Positions 1 to 6,478 of a DNA stretch of 6,478 bases are shown here, one piece after another. A program made the translations under genes and the position numbers. The notes beneath the pieces were generated by a model. The model saw only the letters and a program-made list of their open reading frames with translations. It had not been told where the DNA came from and made no database searches. Within the stretch, counting starts at the first letter, position 1. Each line of letters opens with the position of its first letter. The stretch is taken from assembly GCA_029863735.1 (NCBI GenBank), contig JAOTUT010000091.1, forward strand, positions 1 through 6,478, written 5' to 3'. The stretch is from Ignavibacteria bacterium (GTDB taxonomy: Bacteria; Bacteroidota; Ignavibacteria; Ignavibacteriales; Ignavibacteriaceae).

Positions 1-743
1 ATCATGGTGCAAAAATGTCCAAGTCAAAAGGTAATGTTGTAAATCCAGATTTATTTACTTCTAAATATGGATCGGATGTATATCGTCTTTACTTGATGTT
101 TATGGGTCCTTATGATATGGGGGGCGACTGGAGCGATAAAGGAATTTCGGGTACTGATCGTTTTGTGGACAGAGTTTATAATCTGTTTAATGATTACATA
201 GATCTACAGAATCAGACAACAGCAAAAGAAAAGTACGATTTGAATTCCCTTCCCGATTCTGATAAGTTTATTTACAGAAAAGTGAACCAGACTTTACACA
301 AGGTTGGAGAAGAAATAAATCATTTTCGTTTCAACACTGCAATTGCTGCATTGATGGAATTGTTGAATAATTTTAAAGATCTTTTAAGCTGCTCGAAAGA
401 AATACAATTGTATGCTTTACAGAGACTTGCTATTATGGTTTCACCTCTTACGCCTCACCTTGGAGAGGAGTGCTGGAGTTTGCTTGGTAATTCATCATCA
501 ATTTTTGAGAAACCCTTCTGGTATAATGTTGATGAATCTGCACTTATTGAAGACAATGTAAGCATTGCAATTCAGGTTAACGGAAAACTCAGAGCAACAA
601 TTGATGCTCCGCTAAATAGTGAGCGGGAAGAAGTGAAGAAACTGGTTTTCAACGAAGATAAAGTGATAAAGCACACAGCCGATAAATCAATTGTTAAAGA
701 GATTTACGTAAAGAATAAGATTTATAACATTGTAGTGAAATGA
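1..743 (+). CDS. leuS: Leucyl-tRNA synthetase, C-terminal part (5' end outside window)
   Basis: Class Ia aminoacyl-tRNA synthetase that charges tRNA-Leu with leucine in the cytoplasm; only the C-terminal portion is here. The frame is open from the left edge (first full codon at 3) and reads HGAKMSKSKGN, so the ATG at 15 is internal: it is the Met of the KMSKS ATP-binding loop (12-26). Numbering from that Met, the end of the catalytic core follows with GGDWSD (36-41). The helical anticodon-binding domain comes next, with the MVSPLTPHLGEECW stretch at 141-154. Last is the small LeuRS C-terminal domain, which contains IQVNGKLRATI (186-196) and ends NIVVK. The roughly 242 residues after KMSKS match the length expected for bacterial LeuRS (about 241 in E. 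coli), so the 3' end looks intact. VNGK and the terminal domain favour LeuRS over ValRS or IleRS. It is followed by serS after 84 nt. Confidence 0.96.
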   Translation, partial: HGAKMSKSKGNVVNPDLFTSKYGSDVYRLYLMFMGPYDMGGDWSDKGISGTDRFVDRVYNLFNDYIDLQNQTTAKEKYDLNSLPDSDKFIYRKVNQTLHKVGEEINHFRFNTAIAALMELLNNFKDLLSCSKEIQLYALQRLAIMVSPLTPHLGEECWSLLGNSSSIFEKPFWYNVDESALIEDNVSIAIQVNGKLRATIDAPLNSEREEVKKLVFNEDKVIKHTADKSIVKEIYVKNKIYNIVVK

Positions 744-749
744 AATTCG

Positions 750-804
750 CCACTAAGACACTAAGATCATTTAGTGGTTCTTAGTGCATTAAGTGTCTCA
801 GTGG
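750..804. repeat. Imperfect palindrome of CACTAAGA-type units between leuS and serS
   Basis: The outer arms 750-762 (CCACTAAGACACT) and 792-804 (AGTGTCTCAGTGG) pair at 12 of 13 positions, with one A/C mismatch at 755/799. The left arm is a tandem pair of CACTAAGA (752-759 and 760-767, overlapping the arm's end). Read in reverse complement, the right half is also a series of CACT-started units: CCACTGAGA, CACTTAATG, CACTAAGAA, CCACTAAATG. Alternative hairpins exist, such as CACTAA (759-764) with TTAGTG (771-776) around a 6-nt loop, and CACTAAG (759-765) with CTTAGTG (780-786). There is no T-run after the structure on either strand, so it is not a textbook intrinsic terminator. A short dispersed intergenic repeat (REP-like or MITE-like), or an mRNA structure between leuS and serS, are the likely explanations. 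I recall similar CACTAAG-type intergenic repeats in related genomes, but cannot check that here. Confidence 0.7.
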
Positions 805-816
805 TAAAAAAATAAA

Positions 817-822
817 AAGGGA
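817..822 (+). promoter_or_regulatory. Ribosome binding site of serS
   Basis: AAGGGA lies in an A-rich run 5 nt upstream of the ATG at 828. It supports that start, which also gives the standard SerRS N-terminus MLDIKLIREN. Confidence 0.7.
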
Positions 823-827
823 AATTA

Positions 828-2105
828 ATGCTCGACATCAAATTAATAAGAGAAAATCCTGAACTGGTAAAGCAAGGTATTCAAAACAAAAACGAAAAAG
901 ATAGTGTTGATGAAATACTTACTCTCGATGAGAAGCGAAGGAAGATAATCTCCGAAGCTGAAGAATTTAAAGCAAATAAAAACCAGGTTTCTGCAAAAAT
1001 CCCTCAGATGAAAAAAGCCGGTGAAGATACAACGCAAATCTTCGCTGAGATGAAAACAGTTTCTGATAAAATCACTAAACTCGATAATCAACTGAAAGAA
1101 GTTGAGATCGAACTGAATTCTATACTAATGTTTGTTCCTAACCTGCCACATTTATCTGTTCCTATTGGAAAAACTGCAGAACAAAATGTCGAAGTCAGAA
1201 AATGGGAACCAGAAGGATATTCATACAAAAAGAAAGAAAAAACTCTCGATCACATTGAGCTTGGAAAGAAATTAAATATACTTGATTTTGAAAGAGGTGC
1301 AAAAGTATCCGGTTCAGGTTTTCCGGTTTACATTGGCAATGGTGCAACACTAGAAAGAGCTCTTATCAACTTTATGCTGGATTATCATTTAACTAATCAT
1401 AATTACAAAGAAGTATTTCCACCATTTCTTGTTAATAAAGAATCGATGCAAGGAACCGGTCAGCTTCCAAAAATGGAAGATGATATGTACTGCATCGAGA
1501 AAGATGGTTTGTATCCAATCCCGACGGCAGAAGTTCCGGTCACAAATCTTCATCGTGATGAGATGCTAGCAGACAAAGATTTACCGATAAATTATGTTGG
1601 GTATTCAGCCTGTTTCAGAAGAGAAGCCGGATCTTACGGAAAAGAATCAAAGGGATTCCTTCGTGTACATCAATTTAACAAAGTTGAAATGGTAAAAATT
1701 GTTAAGCCAGAAACTTCTTATGAAGAACTTGAAAATCTTGTGAGTGATGCTGAGGATATACTTAAAGCACTGAAAATTCCTTATCGGATAATTATGCTTT
1801 GCACAGGTGATTTAAGTTTTTCAGCTGCTAAGTGTTATGATATTGAAACATGGTCACCAGCCGAACAAAGATGGCTTGAAGCTTCTTCGTGCAGCAACTA
1901 TGAGGATTTTCAGGCGAGAAGAGCAAGTATCCGTTTCAAAAAAGAAGGATCAAAAAAACCTGAGTTTGTCCATACATTAAATGGTTCCGGTTTGGCGACA
2001 AGCAGATTGATGGTATCTCTCCTTGAGAATTACCAAACCTCAGAAGGAACCATAAAAGTACCGGAAGTGCTGCAAAAATACACTAGATTTACAGAGATCA
2101 AGTAA
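828..2105 (+). CDS. serS: Seryl-tRNA synthetase
   Basis: Class IIa aminoacyl-tRNA synthetase that charges tRNA-Ser (and tRNA-Sec where present) in the cytoplasm, working as a homodimer. At 425 residues it is full length. Residues 1 to about 105 form the N-terminal domain: MLDIKLIREN, then a charged, heptad-rich stretch (about 30-98) expected to fold as the long antiparallel coiled-coil arm that grips the tRNA-Ser variable arm. The catalytic domain follows. It has the TAEVP serine-binding segment (233-237), motif 2 (CFRREAGSYGKESKG, 262-276, then FLRVHQF), the E-x-SSCSN-DFQARR block (351-365), and motif 3 (LNGSGLATSRLM, 384-395). All the landmark residues I looked for are present. The ATG has a good Shine-Dalgarno sequence. 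The gene lies downstream of leuS behind a palindromic element; co-transcription with leuS is possible but unproven. Confidence 0.98.
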   Translation: MLDIKLIRENPELVKQGIQNKNEKDSVDEILTLDEKRRKIISEAEEFKANKNQVSAKIPQMKKAGEDTTQIFAEMKTVSDKITKLDNQLKEVEIELNSILMFVPNLPHLSVPIGKTAEQNVEVRKWEPEGYSYKKKEKTLDHIELGKKLNILDFERGAKVSGSGFPVYIGNGATLERALINFMLDYHLTNHNYKEVFPPFLVNKESMQGTGQLPKMEDDMYCIEKDGLYPIPTAEVPVTNLHRDEMLADKDLPINYVGYSACFRREAGSYGKESKGFLRVHQFNKVEMVKIVKPETSYEELENLVSDAEDILKALKIPYRIIMLCTGDLSFSAAKCYDIETWSPAEQRWLEASSCSNYEDFQARRASIRFKKEGSKKPEFVHTLNGSGLATSRLMVSLLENYQTSEGTIKVPEVLQKYTRFTEIK

Positions 2106-2184
2106 GCATTTTACCTTTATAATCATTAAGAATTATTCATCCAATCGTTTTTGATATTGCCCTTATTTAGAGTGAGATTAAGAT

Positions 2185-2205
2185 AAAGAGTAAGAATATT
2201 AATTG
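2185..2205 (+). promoter_or_regulatory. Weak ribosome binding site and TTG start of the first ABC gene
   Basis: The codon just before the TTG at 2203 is an in-frame TAA (2200-2202), so translation cannot begin upstream. The next in-frame ATG is residue 40, after the first membrane helix. No other ATG, GTG or TTG precedes that helix, which makes TTG the only start giving a complete transmembrane domain. The best Shine-Dalgarno candidate is AAAGAG (2185-2190), 12 nt from the start and so rather far. A low initiation rate is plausible. Confidence 0.6.
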
Positions 2206-4071
2206 AAAAATCTATATACACTAAGAAAATATTTCGTTCGCTACAAAAAGAAACTTTTATTCGGTTTCATTTTTATTTTTCTTTCAAACATTGGAACTGT
2301 TTATGTGCCACTGCTGATGAAAGATTCGATTGACGCACTTCAATCTCAGGAAGAACAGGTAAAAGTTCTAAATGAATTAACAGACACTCTTCAAGTCCAC
2401 TCAACTGATGAACCAGCTTTACAAGACTCAATAAGTTCTATTCGAAGCGAGATAAGTGAGATTAACAATACCGCAGGCGATTTGCTTCTTAAATACGCTT
2501 TAATGATAGTTGGTGCATCTTTATTTGCTGGTATTTTCAGATTTCTGATAAGGCAAACCATTATTGTAGTGTCGAGAGAAATTGAATACGATTTACGTGG
2601 AGATTTCTGGAAACATATTCAAAAGCTTCCACTCAGATATTTTCAGAATACTGCTACTGGAAATATAATGGCTCATGCAACTAATGATATAAATGCTGTC
2701 AGAATGTTTATTGGTCCTTCGGTTATGTATTCCATAGATACTTCTGTAAGACTCATAATGGTTTTAATCTTGATGCTATCGTTAAACACAAGCTTAACTA
2801 TTTATGCACTTTTGCCGCTGCCGCTTCTTTCTGTACTTGTCTACAAAGTAGGAAAACTAATTCACTCAAAGTTTACGGTCATCCAGGAAAAGTTTGCACA
2901 GCTTACTACTCTCGCCCAGGAAAATTTTTCTGGTATTCGAGTTATCAAATCTTACGTTCGCGAAGAAAGTGAAATGAAAAGGTATGCAGAACACAGCCAG
3001 GATTATCTTAAAAAGAATATGAATCTCGTACGAACTCAGGCACTCATAATGCCCATTCTCTTTTTGATAACAGGTTTGTCTATTATAGTTGTAATCTGGC
3101 TGGGTGGCACAAAAGTAATTAATGGCGAATTAACGTTAGGTGAAATCACAGCATTTATTGTTTACCTCGGCATACTCATTTGGCCAATGATCGCTTTTGG
3201 TTGGGTTATCAATATTATTCAGCAAGCCGAAGCAAGTATGAAAAGATTGAACAAAATCTTTTCAGAACCTTATGAAATTACTGAAACTGAAAACACAAAT
3301 TATTCTATCAAAAATATTAATGGGGATATCGAATTCAGGAATGTTTCTTTCCGGTATAATGAAAACAGTCCTTACATACTGAAAAATGTAAATCTAAAAA
3401 TTAGTGCTGGTTCAACGCTTGCAATAATGGGTTATACTGGTTCTGGTAAAACATCTTTAATAAATCTGATTCCCCGTTTATATGAATGCTCAGAAGGTGA
3501 AGTTTTAATCGATGGAATTAATGTGAAGGAATTACCACTTGATATTCTTCGAACAAATATTGGTGTTGTTCAACAGGAATCATTTTTATTTTCGGATACA
3601 GTTCTCAATAACATTTCTTATGGAAGACGTGAAGTTGATAAGTCGGTTGTTAACCAGGTTGCAGCAATTGCACAATTCGATAAAGATGTACAGGAATTTC
3701 CATTAAAGTATGAAACGATTGTAGGAGAAAGAGGAATAACTTTTTCGGGAGGTCAAAAACAAAGATCTTGTCTGGCCCGTGCCTTAGCTATCGATCCGAA
3801 AATATTAATTCTTGATGACTCGTTTTCCGCAGTTGATACGAGCACCGAAGAAGAAATTCTGAGAAATCTCAAAAGCTTTATGAAAGTAAGAACGAGCATA
3901 ATTATAAGTCATAGAATTTCTACTGTTAAAGATGCTGATAAAATAATAATATTTGCGGAAAGCAAGATCGCAGAAGAAGGAACACACGAAGAACTTGTGG
4001 CTAAAGGAGGCATTTACGCTGACTTGCACTATAAACAATTACTTGAACAGGAACTTGAAGAAATTCGATAA
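2203..4071 (+). CDS. ABC exporter half-transporter with degenerate catalytic site (MdlA/BmrC-like subunit)
   Basis: Inner-membrane TMD-NBD half-transporter of the type IV (ABCB-like) exporter fold, 622 residues, starting with TTG. Probable membrane helices lie at about 17-39, 94-118, 172-194, 197-217, 280-301 and 312-338. Between helices 1 and 2 is an unusually long hydrophilic extracytoplasmic loop (about 46-92). The NBD has A-loop Tyr385, Walker A GYTGSGKT (410-417), Q-loop Gln458, signature FSGGQ (514-518), Walker B ILILD (534-538) and switch His570. The residue after Walker B is Asp539, not the catalytic Glu, as in the degenerate subunit of heterodimeric exporters (E. coli MdlA, TM287, BmrC). 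Its partner is the next gene, 3 nt downstream, which has the complementary lesion. The substrate cannot be told from sequence; multidrug or lipid-like export is typical of the family. The 97-nt gap from serS may hold a promoter, but none is convincing. Confidence 0.93.
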   Translation: MKNLYTLRKYFVRYKKKLLFGFIFIFLSNIGTVYVPLLMKDSIDALQSQEEQVKVLNELTDTLQVHSTDEPALQDSISSIRSEISEINNTAGDLLLKYALMIVGASLFAGIFRFLIRQTIIVVSREIEYDLRGDFWKHIQKLPLRYFQNTATGNIMAHATNDINAVRMFIGPSVMYSIDTSVRLIMVLILMLSLNTSLTIYALLPLPLLSVLVYKVGKLIHSKFTVIQEKFAQLTTLAQENFSGIRVIKSYVREESEMKRYAEHSQDYLKKNMNLVRTQALIMPILFLITGLSIIVVIWLGGTKVINGELTLGEITAFIVYLGILIWPMIAFGWVINIIQQAEASMKRLNKIFSEPYEITETENTNYSIKNINGDIEFRNVSFRYNENSPYILKNVNLKISAGSTLAIMGYTGSGKTSLINLIPRLYECSEGEVLIDGINVKELPLDILRTNIGVVQQESFLFSDTVLNNISYGRREVDKSVVNQVAAIAQFDKDVQEFPLKYETIVGERGITFSGGQKQRSCLARALAIDPKILILDDSFSAVDTSTEEEILRNLKSFMKVRTSIIISHRISTVKDADKIIIFAESKIAEEGTHEELVAKGGIYADLHYKQLLEQELEEIR

Positions 4072-4074
4072 CAT

Positions 4075-5862
4075 ATGAGTGATTACAAAAGCGAAGAAGA
4101 AATATTAGGTAAAGCCTACGACGCTAAGCTGATGAAGAGACTTCTCAGCTATATAAAGCCTTATAAAAATTATGTAATATTTGCAATTTTACTCAATGTA
4201 GTTGTTGCTGCACTGGGACCAATTCGTCCTTATTTAACCAAAATTGCTGTTGATGACTATATTGCAAATTCAGATTATAATGGATTGCTGCTAATAAGTT
4301 TAGCTTTATTTGGCTCGCTACTTTTTCAGGCCGTCATTCAATACTTCCTGACTTATTTCACTCAGTATCTTGGACAAAAAACTTTATTTGATTTGAGAAC
4401 ACAGATCTTTAATCACATTCAGAAACTTGCATTAAAATTTTTTGATAGAACACCAATCGGAAGACTGGTAACCCGTGCAACAAATGATGTTGAAGCATTA
4501 GGTGAGCTTTTCTCTTCCGGAATTGTGATGGTTTTCAGTGATATATTCATCATCCTTTGGATACTCGGTTTTATGTTCTTTATGGATTTCAGCCTTTCAC
4601 TTGTAACTCTTTCTGTCCTGCCTGTTTTAATTTATGGAACATTTCTATTTCGAAGAAAGGCAAGAGAGAGTTACAGAGATGTAAGACTCCATCTTGCAAG
4701 ATTAAATTCATATATGCAGGAACACGTAACTGGAATGAGCGTTGTCCAGATTTTTAATAAAGAGAAGGATGAGTTTAAAAGATTTTCAGGCATCAACAGT
4801 GATTATCGACAGGTAAACATAAAATCAATTTTTTACTATGCTGTATTTTATCCAACCGTTGAATTACTCAGTTCAATTGCAATTGGATTAATAATTTGGT
4901 ACGGCGGAGGTGAAATAATCCAGGGGACAATTACTATCGGAATTCTTTTCGCTTTCATTCAATATACTGAAATGTTTTTTAGACCAATCCGTGATCTCTC
5001 CGAAAAATATAACATAATGCAAACTGCAATGGCTTCGTCTGAGAGAGTTTTTAAATTACTCGATAACCAGGCTATGATTCGCAATCCTGAAAAGCCAACA
5101 AAGCTGGAAAATGTTGAAGGAATAATTGAGTTTAAAAATGTATGGTTTGCTTACAATAAGGATGAGTATGTATTAAAAGATATTTCATTCAGTATTAATC
5201 CCGGAGAAAGAATAGCAATCGTTGGGCACACTGGTGCAGGCAAGACGAGTATAATAAATATTCTTACCAGATTCTACGATATCAACAAGGGAGAAATACT
5301 TCTTGATGGTGTTAATATCGAAAAGCTTGATAAGCGTGAATTGCGAAAACACATATCAATGGTTCTACAAGATGTCTTTTTATTTTCGGGCAGTATCAAA
5401 TCAAATATTAATTTGAGTGATGATGAGATAAGTGACCAAAGAATATTGGAAGCTGCAAGGATAGTTGGTGCAGATAAATTTATTGCAGACCTTCCTCAAA
5501 AGTATGGTGAAGAAGTAAAAGAACGCGGAGCAACACTTAGCGTTGGCCAGAAGCAGCTGATTTCATTTGCACGAGCTCTGGCTTACAATCCCAAAATACT
5601 AATACTTGATGAAGCTACTTCAAGTATTGATACTGAAACTGAACTTCTTATTAAAGAGGCAATAGAAAAACTGATGGTGAACAGGACAGCCATCGTGATA
5701 GCTCATCGTCTTTCGACAATACAAAATGCTGATAAAATTATCGTTTTGCACAAGGGCGAGATCAGAGAAACAGGAAATCATCAGCAACTGCTTGCAAAAA
5801 AGGGAATTTATTATAAATTATACCAGCTTCAATATAAAGATCAGGAAATTCTGGCTTCCTGA
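4075..5862 (+). CDS. ABC exporter half-transporter with consensus catalytic Glu (MdlB/BmrD-like subunit)
   Basis: Second TMD-NBD half-transporter of 595 residues, the likely heterodimer partner of the gene 3 nt upstream. Its cytoplasmic N-terminus (1-30) is followed by membrane helices at about 32-52, 69-94, 147-170, 173-192, 256-277 and 287-306; its TM1-TM2 loop is short. The NBD begins near 350: A-loop Tyr360, Walker A GHTGAGKT (384-391), Q-loop Gln432, signature LSVGQ (488-492), Walker B ILILD (508-512) with catalytic Glu513, D-loop SSID (516-519) and switch His544. Val in the signature's third position matches E. coli MdlB and is typical of the subunit that completes the degenerate site. 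The ATG lies so close to the upstream stop, with only weak purine-rich GAAGAAA (4057-4063) before it, that translational coupling is likely and would help balance subunit levels. The substrate is unknown. Confidence 0.94.
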   Translation: MSDYKSEEEILGKAYDAKLMKRLLSYIKPYKNYVIFAILLNVVVAALGPIRPYLTKIAVDDYIANSDYNGLLLISLALFGSLLFQAVIQYFLTYFTQYLGQKTLFDLRTQIFNHIQKLALKFFDRTPIGRLVTRATNDVEALGELFSSGIVMVFSDIFIILWILGFMFFMDFSLSLVTLSVLPVLIYGTFLFRRKARESYRDVRLHLARLNSYMQEHVTGMSVVQIFNKEKDEFKRFSGINSDYRQVNIKSIFYYAVFYPTVELLSSIAIGLIIWYGGGEIIQGTITIGILFAFIQYTEMFFRPIRDLSEKYNIMQTAMASSERVFKLLDNQAMIRNPEKPTKLENVEGIIEFKNVWFAYNKDEYVLKDISFSINPGERIAIVGHTGAGKTSIINILTRFYDINKGEILLDGVNIEKLDKRELRKHISMVLQDVFLFSGSIKSNINLSDDEISDQRILEAARIVGADKFIADLPQKYGEEVKERGATLSVGQKQLISFARALAYNPKILILDEATSSIDTETELLIKEAIEKLMVNRTAIVIAHRLSTIQNADKIIVLHKGEIRETGNHQQLLAKKGIYYKLYQLQYKDQEILAS

Positions 5863-5874
5863 ATTCATTTACTA

Positions 5875-5882
5875 GAAGGGAG
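5875..5882 (+). promoter_or_regulatory. Strong ribosome binding site of fbp
   Basis: GAAGGGAG lies 9 nt before the ATG at 5892, the best Shine-Dalgarno match in the window. It favours that start over the in-frame ATG at 5910 (residue 7, MTLGRHI), which would be 27 nt from this site. Confidence 0.75.
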
Positions 5883-5891
5883 AAGAGAAAA

Positions 5892-6478
5892 ATGGGCGCA
5901 ACACAATTTATGACCCTCGGTCGTCACATCATTGAAGAACAAGAGAAGTACAAAGGTGCAACTGGTGAACTGTCAAAACTATTGCAGGATCTTTCACTCG
6001 CAGCAAAAGTAATTTCTCTGGAAGTTAACAAAGCTGGACTGGTAGATATTATCGGTTTTACAGGGGATAGCAATATTCATGGAGAACAAGTCAAAAAGCT
6101 TGATATGCTTGCACATGATATGTTGATCAAAGCAATGGATCATGGCGGACATCTTTGTGTAATGGCTTCAGAGGAAGAGGAAGATATAATAAAGATTCCA
6201 CAACAGTTTAACATAGGTAAATATGTACTTCTGTTTGATCCTCTGGATGGTTCATCAAACATTGATGCAAACATCAGTATTGGAACTATTTTCTCTATTT
6301 ACAGAAGAGTTTCAAGGGGTGATGGACCAGGTACAATGGAAGATTGTCTTCAAGCCGGAATTAACCAGGTTGCTGCCGGTTATGTAGTATATGGCTCAAG
6401 TACGATGCTTGTTTACACTGTAGGGACAGGTGTTCACGGTTTTACTCTCGATCCTGCATTCGGTGAATTTCTGCTTTC
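5892..6478 (+). CDS. fbp: Fructose-1,6-bisphosphatase class I, N-terminal part (3' end outside window)
   Basis: Hydrolyses fructose 1,6-bisphosphate to fructose 6-phosphate and phosphate in gluconeogenesis (or a reductive pentose phosphate cycle if present); a cytoplasmic, Mg-dependent enzyme. The first 195 codons of an expected 330-340 are here, and the frame is open to the right edge. Visible marks are ATGELSKLL (23-31), VKKLD (67-71), the acidic ASEEEE (92-97) supplying a metal-binding Glu, and the metal/phosphate signature FDPLDGSSNID (115-125) followed by SIGTIFSIYRR. Further on come YGSSTMLVYT (167-176) and GFTLDPAFGEF (183-193). By family knowledge, TGEL (24-27) and Lys110-Tyr111 correspond to AMP contacts of mammalian FBPase, so AMP inhibition is inferred. 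It starts 29 nt after the second ABC gene and may be read from the same message; a functional link is not evident. The class II (GlpX) and class III types do not fit these motifs. Confidence 0.96.
   Translation, partial: MGATQFMTLGRHIIEEQEKYKGATGELSKLLQDLSLAAKVISLEVNKAGLVDIIGFTGDSNIHGEQVKKLDMLAHDMLIKAMDHGGHLCVMASEEEEDIIKIPQQFNIGKYVLLFDPLDGSSNIDANISIGTIFSIYRRVSRGDGPGTMEDCLQAGINQVAAGYVVYGSSTMLVYTVGTGVHGFTLDPAFGEFLL

Noticed and set aside
15..17. ATG as a gene start for a 242-residue protein
   Set aside because: The frame is open to the left edge and the Met is the M of the KMSKS loop, so this is an internal codon of leuS.
119..124. Run of six G in leuS as a possible frameshift site
   Set aside because: The frame reads straight through as the conserved GGDWSD context, with normal LeuRS sequence on both sides.
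750..818. Intrinsic terminator after leuS
   Set aside because: The stem is followed by an A-rich run on the plus strand and by no T-run when read on the minus strand, so the required U-tract is missing.
744..827. T-box or amino-acid-responsive leader of serS
   Set aside because: The gap is too short, and neither the conserved T-box sequence nor a terminator/antiterminator pair is present.
843..1091. Minus-strand open frame of 82 codons
   Set aside because: It lies wholly inside serS on the opposite strand, where SerRS conservation explains the sequence; its product has no recognisable domain.
2118..2123. TATAAT as a -10 promoter box for the ABC operon
   Set aside because: No -35-like sequence sits at the right spacing, and TATAAT is unremarkable in AT-rich DNA. 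TTGATA at 2151-2156 likewise lacks a partner -10 at 16-18 nt. Nor could I find a convincing Bacteroidota-type TAnnTTTG box.
3805..4038. Minus-strand open frame of 77 codons
   Set aside because: It is antisense to the Walker B to C-terminal part of the first ABC gene, with no domain and no plausible start signal.
4557..4757. Plus-strand open frame of 66 codons
   Set aside because: It is an out-of-frame shadow within the membrane domain of the second ABC gene; the Cys/Phe-rich product is not protein-like.

Overview
The window holds five same-strand genes packed end to end, typical of core bacterial chromosome: the 3' part of leuS, a complete serS, two complete ABC exporter half-transporter genes, and the 5' part of fbp (class I fructose-1,6-bisphosphatase), which runs off the right edge. 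The DNA is AT-rich and codon use looks uniform. The protein flavour (LeuRS text after KMSKS, the SerRS motif 2 loop, the class I FBPase) and the CACTAAGA-type intergenic element suggest the Bacteroidota/Chlorobi/Ignavibacteria neighbourhood. That placement is an inference; no rRNA or other marker is present to confirm it.

Layout: leuS ends at 743. An 84-nt gap follows, largely filled by an imperfect palindrome built of degenerate CACTAAGA units (about 750-804), and then the serS ribosome binding site. serS covers 828-2105. A 97-nt AT-rich gap without a convincing terminator leads to the first ABC gene, which starts with TTG at 2203. The second ABC gene follows after 3 nt (4075-5862), and fbp follows that after 29 nt with a strong Shine-Dalgarno sequence. 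The last three genes may share a transcript.

Function: LeuRS and SerRS charge tRNAs. The two ABC proteins almost certainly form one heterodimeric exporter of the MdlAB / BmrCD / TM287-288 kind. The first subunit has Asp in place of the catalytic Glu after Walker B, and the second has LSVGQ in place of LSGGQ. In a head-to-tail NBD dimer both changes fall in the same ATP site, giving one degenerate and one consensus site. The first subunit also carries an unusually long, heptad-patterned loop between TM1 and TM2. FBPase is a gluconeogenic enzyme with no evident functional link to the exporter.

I found no mobile element with a transposase, CRISPR array, tRNA, rRNA or novel defence-like system. 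The most notable items are the exporter's site asymmetry, its TM1-TM2 insertion, and the intergenic palindrome. No stretch longer than 300 bases lacks a gene.
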